The notes under the pieces: model-generated
What the model saw: the letters and a program-made list of their open reading frames with translations, nothing else
What the model was told of the DNA's origin: nothing
Databases searched by the model: none
DNA from: Bacteroidales bacterium
GTDB taxonomy: Bacteria; Bacteroidota; Bacteroidia; Bacteroidales; P3
Direction of reading: 5' to 3'
Assembly (NCBI GenBank): GCA_024400565.1
Contig: JAKSMQ010000018.1
Location: 1 to 35,418 of the forward strand
DNA length: 35,418 nucleotides
Shown here: positions 1 through 6,383 of the stretch, piece by piece
Position numbering within the stretch: the stretch's first letter is position 1
How the letters are laid out: each line of letters starts with the position of its first letter
Made by a program: the position numbers and the translations under genes

Positions 1-31
1 ACGTTCGTTGACGAGATTTTTCGAGAAACGC

Positions 32-64
32 TTGCATATATCAAGAATTTTTGCGTATCTTTGC
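32..64 (+). promoter_or_regulatory. Bacteroidota-type promoter for the B-repeat protein
   Basis: A TATCTTTGC -7 box lies at 56-64, with a TTG at 32-34 about 21 nt upstream as a possible -33 element. This matches the known Bacteroidota primary sigma promoter (TTTG...TAnnTTTG). It would give a 5' leader of about 150 nt before the ATG at 227. Confidence 0.6.
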
Positions 65-226
65 ATAAAAATTGTGCATGATGATGGTTTTTTGTAATAA
101 CTTGATTTTTACCACAAAAATACGAAAAATTATTGACATACACAACTTTTTTGAAAGAAATTATTAACAAATTAATTCATCCAACAGGTTAGCAACGTAA
201 TAAAAATGTGATAAATGAAATAAACC

Positions 227-1945
227 ATGAAAGCAATATATAAACTCCTCGTCATTGTTGCCATGCTGGTGATGTCCACCCTGGCATTTGCATTACCCGC
301 CAAGCCCACAGATACGGACGATACCATACCCGCATTCCCCCGTAGCGACGACTATTATTATACCAAGTGGTACGATGACTGTCCAAACTTTCATCCCGAT
401 GGTGTTGTAGACAGTTGCCTTTGTCGCTTATACAAGTTTCATGATTGGTTCTCGGGCAGTTCATCTCCAGCCAAATGGGAACATGCTCCAGGCCGAATGA
501 AGATAAAGGGGCTAGTGGCGATGCTGCAGCACTATAGCCCTCCTACGGTAGATTCTCTCCCAGGTCAGCGAAAGCGTCCCGAATACCTGTATCTGTATCA
601 GCTGACGGGAAGACACCATACTTTGCGCCAGGATTATCTTGATGGTGTAGACTTGCAGATTCTCGATTCGGTGAGATGGGATACGGCAACGGCAAGGGTA
701 ATGGAATTGCGTCGAGGTTGGAATGGTGAATACAACCAGTATTGTTATCTCTACGAAGCTTATTTCAAGACCCCCGTGTATGTCGATACTGATTTCTATA
801 TTCGCGGTACCATTAACAGCAATTATCAAGGGTCTGGTAGAGACGGTATGATTCATACACTCTATGTGGATATTTTGGATCTTTACGATTATGTATTCAA
901 GGATGACAAAGAATGTAACTTTCGTGATTATTGGGAAGAATTAGATGTAATTTGCGAACCCCAGGGATGGCCCTTTGTTATTTATGATCAATTTGATCCG
1001 ACAATAGGCTGGTATGATTTTTGTGGAAAAAGTCCCGTAGGCTATTACCTTGTTATCGCAGACAAATGGACTCTTGATGCAACGCCAGAAGACAGCCTGT
1101 ACGGTCAGGTGCTGGGAGGGGGGCGCTGGCCCGACGAGAGCTACGACACCATAGAGGCTGTCCCCAATCCCGGTTACATCTTCCTCTCGTGGAACGACGG
1201 CAATACCGACAATCCAAGAGTAGTCCACCTATTGAGCGATACATCGTTTATGGCATTATTCCTCCCAAACGGAGAATTCGCTTTACAAGTAACTTCAGCA
1301 GATGAGACACAAGGATCGGTGAGCGGCAGCGGCACCTTCCTCGACGGAACAGACAACACCATTACCGCAACCCCCTTCCACGAATACAAGTTCACCCAAT
1401 GGAACGACAACGTTACCGACAACCCCAGAGTGGTGCATCTGGTGAGCGACACCTCCTTTACGGCATATTTCGAGCCCAAGCCCTACTATAACGTGCAGAC
1501 AGCCACCAGTAACGACGATTTGGGCGAGGTGCTGGGCGGAGGCCTGTATATGGAAGGCGAGGATGCTACGCTGACAGTATCGGTGGCACAGAACGGTATC
1601 TTTGAAGGCTGGGACGATGGCGTGACGGATCAGCCCCGTATCGTAACGGTGATGCAGGATACACTCTTCACAGCCCTGTTCTCGGAGAAGGAAGGTATCG
1701 ACGGGGTAGGCAGCCTGACCTTCGCAGTCTCCCCCAATCCCACCACGGGCCGCATAACCCTGACGACCGGCCTGTCAGAGGCCTATGAGGTATCCGTTAT
1801 GGACATGAACGGCAAGACCCTCCTGAACAGGAAAAGCCACGTTGCCGTGACCGAGGCAGACCTCAGCGAACTCCCCGCAGGGCAGTACCTCCTGGTGGTA
1901 AGAACCAGAGACCGTTTCGGAGCCAGACCCATCGTGAAGAAATAA
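227..1945 (+). CDS. T9SS-exported protein with three InlB-like B-repeats
   Basis: This is a 572-residue predicted surface or secreted protein. A signal peptide covers about residues 1-23 (basic start, hydrophobic core, LAFA-LP). Residues about 30-275 form an unrecognised domain rich in Tyr, Asp and Trp. Three tandem repeats follow at about 279-349, 351-416 and 421-486. Each carries a GxVxGGG or GSVSGSG turn, a W(N/D)D motif, then NPRVVHL and a DTxFxAxF ending, as in the divergent InlB B-repeat family. The last 80 residues, from about 493, have the T9SS type A sorting-domain layout: SPNPTTGR, then a VMDMNGK strand, then LPAGQYLLVV. By family knowledge such a tail directs export by the type IX system and removal or anchoring by PorU. 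It stands alone behind its own promoter. The substrate or ligand of the N-terminal domain is unknown; adhesion is only a guess from the B-repeats. Confidence 0.85.
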   Translation: MKAIYKLLVIVAMLVMSTLAFALPAKPTDTDDTIPAFPRSDDYYYTKWYDDCPNFHPDGVVDSCLCRLYKFHDWFSGSSSPAKWEHAPGRMKIKGLVAMLQHYSPPTVDSLPGQRKRPEYLYLYQLTGRHHTLRQDYLDGVDLQILDSVRWDTATARVMELRRGWNGEYNQYCYLYEAYFKTPVYVDTDFYIRGTINSNYQGSGRDGMIHTLYVDILDLYDYVFKDDKECNFRDYWEELDVICEPQGWPFVIYDQFDPTIGWYDFCGKSPVGYYLVIADKWTLDATPEDSLYGQVLGGGRWPDESYDTIEAVPNPGYIFLSWNDGNTDNPRVVHLLSDTSFMALFLPNGEFALQVTSADETQGSVSGSGTFLDGTDNTITATPFHEYKFTQWNDNVTDNPRVVHLVSDTSFTAYFEPKPYYNVQTATSNDDLGEVLGGGLYMEGEDATLTVSVAQNGIFEGWDDGVTDQPRIVTVMQDTLFTALFSEKEGIDGVGSLTFAVSPNPTTGRITLTTGLSEAYEVSVMDMNGKTLLNRKSHVAVTEADLSELPAGQYLLVVRTRDRFGARPIVKK

Positions 1946-2043
1946 CGCCCCGACAGGTTATCATTATAAACACACCACATAATATTGCAAACAGTTTATG
2001 TATCATTTAAGATTTAAGGATACTCATGATACGATATTATTAA

Positions 2044-2162
2044 CATAAATTACCACGAATTTTTCACGAATTGATTCATTAATTATTCTTATGATTCATA
2101 ACTAATCTATTTTAATACAATAATTTATGAGAAAATTCATGGATAATTCATGATAATTTATG
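2044..2162. repeat. AT-rich palindromic element with 45-bp arms
   Basis: The left arm 2044-2088 and the reverse complement of the right arm 2118-2162 agree at about 35 of 45 positions, and both begin cataaatta. Inside the arms a cacgaatt/catgaatt motif recurs at roughly 11-nt spacing. About half of the mismatches are C/T transitions. The loop is 29 nt and contains a smaller palindrome, ttatgattcataa. It lies about 100 bp after the stop codon of the B-repeat gene but lacks a T-run, so it is not an ordinary terminator. Confidence 0.75.
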
Positions 2163-2339
2163 TTCAGCGAAGCGAAATCCTTTTATCGCTGTTATTCTTG
2201 TTTTGAATGGAAAATCAATTCGTTGAGGGATGTCTGTTAAGATTTGACGGACATTTATTCTGAGTATTTCAAGCCGTATGGGCTGTAACGCTTATGGTTC
2301 TTGCTAACTGCTTTGTAGAGAAGTGATTGGGTGGATTCG

Positions 2340-2485
2340 GTTACAGTTACAGTTGTTACAGTTGAAAAATGTGTGTTACATACACCTTTATATTCTATAT
2401 AACTAATTAATTATTAAGTAAATATATAATCCAAAGGTGCTATGTATGCCTCGCAAAATTTAACTGTAACAACTGTAACTGTAAC
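2340..2485. repeat. 146-bp palindromic element, copy 1 (gtt-aca arms)
   Basis: The left arm 2340-2363 and the right arm 2462-2485 are perfect 24-bp inverted repeats built from the triplets gtt and aca in the order A B A B A A B A. The 98-bp interior is AT-rich and itself an imperfect palindrome around atattctatataacta. The element at 9995-10140 has the same length, the same layout and the same 16-bp core motif, but different arms. No open frame is convincing. Function is unknown. Confidence 0.85.
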
Positions 2486-2808
2486 GGAATGCCACTCTCT
2501 TGCTTGTCTAAAGAACGCATATTCAACGGATTAATAGACATTGAATCTATTCTTCTCCTACGAGGATTGTACCCGAAATGGGGTACAGAATGTCTCCAAA
2601 TCGGGCAAAAAGGGGTGTAAAAAGCCCTGTTTGGAATCATTTTCCCGATGTTTTTCTCCAAATGAGGGTTGACTTCGAAACGGGAACGCTTATTCTTTTG
2701 AAAATGCGTCTAACTGGAAAAAGCAGATAATTGCTGTTGAGATGAAAAAAAACGCTCTTCTCTATACGGGTCTATAGGACTACACGCCCGCCTCGGGCCA
2801 GAGAACGT

Positions 2809-2921
2809 ACAGAGAGCGTATAGACAGCATACAAACAGCATACAAACAGCACACAGACAGCACGGGTTCATCCTTTTGTGCTCCCTATGTGCTGTTTGTG
2901 TGCTGTCTGTGTGCTCTCTGT
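2809..2921. repeat. Palindrome built from 11-bp units
   Basis: Five consecutive 11-bp units of the type acaRacagcaY run from 2809 to 2863. Four inverted units of the type gtgctgtYtgt run from 2878 to 2921. When paired from the outside in, the outer three units match except for transitions, and the fourth pair is weaker. The intervening stretch is about 25 nt. Related units occur at 10258-10359 and 20729-20783. Confidence 0.8.
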
Positions 2922-3081
2922 ATGCCCCCTATGGTCTGCCGGGCCTGTCGGAAAAGCGATTGCAAAGCCCGCAAGCCCCTTCAGTCTGATGGGGGGGCAG
3001 TCGATCTGATTTTGAGGCCGTCGGATGTTGCGGTCGGGAGCCGGGAAAGTGGTTAAGTGGCCACCCGTTGTCATTATTTTT

Positions 3082-3111
3082 CTTGTATTATAAAAAAATA
3101 GTGTATCTTTG
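3082..3111 (+). promoter_or_regulatory. Promoter of the gmk-mreCD-porZ-recO operon
   Basis: A TATCTTTG -7 box at 3104-3111 is preceded by CTTG at 3082-3085 with an 18-nt spacer. It is the only such motif ahead of the six-gene plus-strand operon. It predicts a leader of about 100 nt before the ATG at 3221. Confidence 0.6.
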
Positions 3112-3220
3112 ACCTCTCCCAATACATGCATGGTATGAGGTTTATTGTTGTATGAACCAGTATGCTATGTTGTGCTTATTATGTAATAATAACAAGTAAT
3201 TTTTTGAAATAAGTATCACG

Positions 3221-4417
3221 ATGGAAAACAAAATGGACAGTCTGAAGGCGCGATTGGCTAAAATGTCGGCCACTCTGCAACGAATAGAAGATAATGGCGC
3301 AGCCTCGCTGGAGGTGGATCTTCTTCTGGCGGATCTCCGTGCCATGTATGAGCAGGTTCTGAACCTTAATGCTGAGGCTCCCGCTCCTGCAGTTGAACCC
3401 CAGGCCGAGGCAGAAGAGAGACCCATGGCCGAGCCTGTTGCCGAGCCCGAACCTGTCGTAGCAGCCGTAGCAGAACCTGAGATTGCTCCCGAACCTGAAC
3501 CTGAACCCGTGCCTGAACCTGAACCCGAACCAGTCGTGGAGGAAAAGCCCGTAGAGGAAGAGGTTAAGGAAGAGCCTGTCCAGATTAAGGAAGAACCCGT
3601 CCAAATCAAAGAAGAACCCGTCCAGCCCAAGGAAGAGCGGGTTCAGCCCCAAGCCGAACCCGCTCCCCAGCCCGCTCCTCTAGCAGCCAAGGCTACCATC
3701 AAGACCGTTTCGCTGGCTGACGCTCCCCAGGCCGAGCCCACCTTTGCTCCCGAGCCTGTAAGTTTCGAGCCCCAGGTAGAAGCCGTCAGCCAGCCCAGCC
3801 TCGAAGAACTCGAGCAGCCCGGCAACGACCTCCTTTTCGAGGAGACTCCTGCTCCCCAGCCCAAGCAGAACGAGCAGACCTCGCTCTTCGAGACCCTGCA
3901 GAGTCAGCCCTCCACCATCTACGACGCCCTGGCAACGAAGGCAGGCTCAACCCTTGCCGACTCGATGGTCAGACCTGTCTCCGCTCCCAAGGCCGAGACC
4001 TATACCCAGCCTGCTCCCATAGCCGCTCCCAAGGCCGAGCCCGCAGCCGTTCCTCCCGTAGAGTCGGCTTCGCTCATCGACCTGCTCAAACAGAGCAACT
4101 CTACCTCAACCCAGGAGCCCACGGTTAAGACCCTGGCCGATATGTACAGCCAGAACAAGTCGGATGCTGAACGCAACTTTGACAAGAAAGTCGACGACCT
4201 GCGTACCATCATCAACATCAACGACAAGTTCAGCTTCATGAGCGAGCTGTTCCACGGCAACATGAGAGTATACAACGATTTCATACTCCAGCTCAACAGC
4301 ATCAGCGACCGCGAGACCGCTATGGTAGCCGTCAGCGAGATGGCCGAACGCCAGAACTGGGATATGGAATCGCTGGCCGTCAAGACCTTCTTCGCCATCT
4401 TCAACCGCAAATTCTAA
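3221..4417 (+). CDS. Pro/Glu-rich disordered protein with conserved C-terminal domain
   Basis: This 398-residue cytoplasmic protein has no signal peptide. Residues 1-50 look helical. Residues about 50-310 are dominated by Pro, Glu, Ala, Val and Gln, with imperfect tandem motifs such as EPEPEPVPEPEPEP and repeated EEPVQIK/QPK, so most of the chain should be disordered. The last 75 residues (from DDLRTIININDKFSF to the end) form a compact domain. It resembles the C-terminal segment of uncharacterised Bacteroidales proteins whose motif reads as ndrF.F...lF.gn...yn..l..ln. It is the first gene of the operon, 24 bp before gmk. The repetitive DNA at about 3480-3650 is prone to length variation. Function is unknown; a tether or scaffold linked to cell-wall growth is only suggested by the mreCD neighbours. 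Confidence 0.7.
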   Translation: MENKMDSLKARLAKMSATLQRIEDNGAASLEVDLLLADLRAMYEQVLNLNAEAPAPAVEPQAEAEERPMAEPVAEPEPVVAAVAEPEIAPEPEPEPVPEPEPEPVVEEKPVEEEVKEEPVQIKEEPVQIKEEPVQPKEERVQPQAEPAPQPAPLAAKATIKTVSLADAPQAEPTFAPEPVSFEPQVEAVSQPSLEELEQPGNDLLFEETPAPQPKQNEQTSLFETLQSQPSTIYDALATKAGSTLADSMVRPVSAPKAETYTQPAPIAAPKAEPAAVPPVESASLIDLLKQSNSTSTQEPTVKTLADMYSQNKSDAERNFDKKVDDLRTIININDKFSFMSELFHGNMRVYNDFILQLNSISDRETAMVAVSEMAERQNWDMESLAVKTFFAIFNRKF

Positions 4418-4441
4418 CCCCGCAACCACTTTCTACCCCGC

Positions 4442-5011
4442 ATGAATAACCACAAAGCAATACTCTTTTCCGCCCCTTCGGGCTGTGGCAAGACCACCAT
4501 CATCAAACAACTGTTGCAGCATTTCGACTGCTTTGAGTTTTCCATCTCAGCTACAAGCCGCCAGCCCCGTGGCGAAGAGAAAGACGGCGTGGACTACTAT
4601 TTCCTGGATCATGCGGAGTTTAAGAAACGTGCAGCCGAAGACCTTTTCCTGGAATGGGAAGAGGTATATGCCGGCACCTGCTACGGAACCCTCAAGACCG
4701 AGGTGGACCGCATCTGGAACAACGGCCATGTAATCATCTTCGACGTCGACGTGAACGGCGGCAAGAACATCAAGAAATATTTCGGCGACAAGGCTCTCTC
4801 CATCTTCGTGATGCCTCCCAGCCTCGAGGTGCTGGAGAAGCGTCTCCGCAGCCGCGGAACCGATAGCGAGGAGTCGATCCAGAAACGCCTGGCTCGCTCG
4901 GAGAAAGAGCTCAGCGAGAGCCCCTGCTTCGACATTACCATCGTCAACGACGACCTGACCAGAGCCGTAGAAGAGACCAAGCAGGCCATCGCCAACTTCC
5001 TCAACAGTTAA
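4442..5011 (+). CDS. gmk: Guanylate kinase
   Basis: It phosphorylates GMP to GDP with ATP in the cytoplasm, an essential step of guanine nucleotide synthesis. The 189-residue length is typical. The P-loop SAPSGCGKTT lies at about residues 8-17. The GMP-binding region follows with SATSRQPRGEEKDGVDYYF. A lid region with RLRSRGTDSEESIQKRLARSEKEL is followed by FDITIVNDDL, all in the family order. The ATG at 4442 puts the P-loop at its usual distance from the N-terminus. It sits in the middle of an operon, 26 bp before mreC. Confidence 0.97.
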   Translation: MNNHKAILFSAPSGCGKTTIIKQLLQHFDCFEFSISATSRQPRGEEKDGVDYYFLDHAEFKKRAAEDLFLEWEEVYAGTCYGTLKTEVDRIWNNGHVIIFDVDVNGGKNIKKYFGDKALSIFVMPPSLEVLEKRLRSRGTDSEESIQKRLARSEKELSESPCFDITIVNDDLTRAVEETKQAIANFLNS

Positions 5012-5037
5012 ACTAATATCACACTTCCTCATCACCT

Positions 5038-5874
5038 GTGCGTCCACTATTAGACTATCTCAAGCGATTCAACTATGTTTTCCTCTTTCTTCTGCTAGAG
5101 GTACTGGCCATCGTGATGATCAGCAAGAACAGCTATTACCAGAGCTCGCGCATCGTGTCGTGGGCCAACGGCATCGCCGGAGGCTGGTTCTCGTCGGTCA
5201 ACTCGGTCTCCAGCTATTTCGGACTCCGCAAGGAGAACGAGCTGCTGGCAGCCGAGAATGCGCGCCTCCACGCCCAGATGGCCTCGTCATATATCAGCTA
5301 CTCCGACACCGTCTTTACCATCCGCGATACCGTCTACAAGCAGCAATACTCCTATACCGAAGCCCGCGTCATCAAGAGTTCGTGGAACAAGCCCGACAAC
5401 TACCTAATGATAAACAAGGGTAGCGCCCAGGGCATTCAGGTAGACCAGGCAGTCGTGTCGCCCCAGGGCGTAGTGGGAGTGGTTGTAAGTACCACCCGCA
5501 ATTTCGCCACCATCATGCCCGTGCTCCACAGCAACAGCCGCAACAGTATCAAGGTACGTCGCGGCGACCTGGTAGGAACCCTCATCTGGGAGGGCGGAGA
5601 CTACCGTACGGCTACGGTGGTAGATATTCCCACCATGTACGAGCTGTTTGAGAACGACACCATCGTGACCTCAGGCCTGGCCAACGATTTCCCCGAAGGA
5701 ATCCTGGTAGGCTACGTCGAGAGCGCCGAGCCCTCCGAGGGGTCGGGATTCTACAAGGTAAAGGTTAGTCTGGCTACCGACTTTGTAAACCTCTCTCATG
5801 TCTATATCGTCGACAACCGGTTCAAGGCAGAACAGGATGCCCTGATGCGCAAAACAGAAGGAGACAGCAAATGA
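5038..5874 (+). CDS. mreC: Rod shape-determining protein MreC (GTG start)
   Basis: This 278-residue protein helps organise the peptidoglycan elongation complex at the inner membrane. It has a short cytoplasmic start, one membrane helix at about residues 12-32, and a coiled coil at about 62-85 (LRKENELLAAENARLHAQMA). A periplasmic beta domain with GSAQGIQVDQAVVSPQGVVGVV follows, characteristic of MreC. The start is a GTG at 5038; this gives the usual N-terminus just before the membrane helix, and the next ATG would remove that helix. The stop overlaps the mreD start by 4 bp. No mreB, penicillin-binding protein 2 or rodA gene adjoins it here. Confidence 0.95.
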   Translation: MRPLLDYLKRFNYVFLFLLLEVLAIVMISKNSYYQSSRIVSWANGIAGGWFSSVNSVSSYFGLRKENELLAAENARLHAQMASSYISYSDTVFTIRDTVYKQQYSYTEARVIKSSWNKPDNYLMINKGSAQGIQVDQAVVSPQGVVGVVVSTTRNFATIMPVLHSNSRNSIKVRRGDLVGTLIWEGGDYRTATVVDIPTMYELFENDTIVTSGLANDFPEGILVGYVESAEPSEGSGFYKVKVSLATDFVNLSHVYIVDNRFKAEQDALMRKTEGDSK

Positions 5875-6383
5875 TGAACAATACTCTTCTTAACATAGTC
5901 CGATTCTCGATTCTGATGCTGTTGCAGACGCTCGTGCTCAACAACATCTATCTGGGAGGCTACATTACCCCCTTCCTCTACATACTCTGCATACTCATGC
6001 TGCCCACGTCGACCCCGCGTCTGGCCATGCTCCTGATAGCATTCTCGGCAGGCCTGCTCCAGGATGTGAGCTGCAATATGCTGGGGTTCCATGCCTTTGC
6101 GGCCACCTTTGTCGCATTCCTCCGCATACTCTTTGCCGACAAGATACTCACCCGAGGCGAGGATATCGAGATTGATGTTCCTTCCATCCGCTCGGTTCCC
6201 ATCGCCCCCATGCTCTACTATCTTATCATCCTCATACTGGCCTACTACATCGTGTACTACTCGCTCCTCTTCTTCAGCTGGCGCGATATTCTACAGATAG
6301 GCATTTCCTCGGTAGCCGGGTCGGCCCTTACCTGGGTGCTGGCCGTTCTCTACCAGACCTTATTCATCCGCCGAACGACATGA
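5871..6383 (+). CDS. mreD: Rod shape-determining protein MreD
   Basis: This 170-residue hydrophobic protein has about five predicted membrane helices, including FSILMLLQTLVLNNIYLGGYI, PFLYILCILMLP and the C-terminal APMLYYLIILILAYYIVYYSLLFF. Length, topology and position directly behind mreC fit MreD, the membrane partner of MreC in cell elongation. The start codon overlaps the mreC stop (ATGA), and its own stop overlaps the next start in the same way, so the three proteins are probably translationally coupled. Confidence 0.93.
   Translation: MMNNTLLNIVRFSILMLLQTLVLNNIYLGGYITPFLYILCILMLPTSTPRLAMLLIAFSAGLLQDVSCNMLGFHAFAATFVAFLRILFADKILTRGEDIEIDVPSIRSVPIAPMLYYLIILILAYYIVYYSLLFFSWRDILQIGISSVAGSALTWVLAVLYQTLFIRRTT

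Larger units (their letters stand above)
1946..3220. other. Gene-free region with three palindromic elements
   Basis: No convincing gene lies in these 1.27 kb. Short open frames on the minus strand at 2440-2661 and 2868-3131 have no recognisable protein features. From left to right there is an AT-rich palindrome with 11-nt phased arms (2044-2162), a 146-bp palindrome with perfect 24-bp arms (2340-2485), GC-richer unique sequence, and a palindrome made of 11-bp units (2809-2921). The promoter of the next operon lies at 3082-3111. Confidence 0.75.

Noticed and set aside
2340-2485. Ordinary insertion sequence
   Set aside because: The element is 146 bp, has no transposase frame and no obvious target duplication (flanks ttcgg and ggaat). 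At most it would be a non-autonomous element.
2440-2661. 73-codon minus-strand frame running into the 146-bp palindrome (LQLQLLQL end)
   Set aside because: The Leu/Gln repeat is only the translation of the triplet arm. The rest of the frame has no protein features and no promoter.
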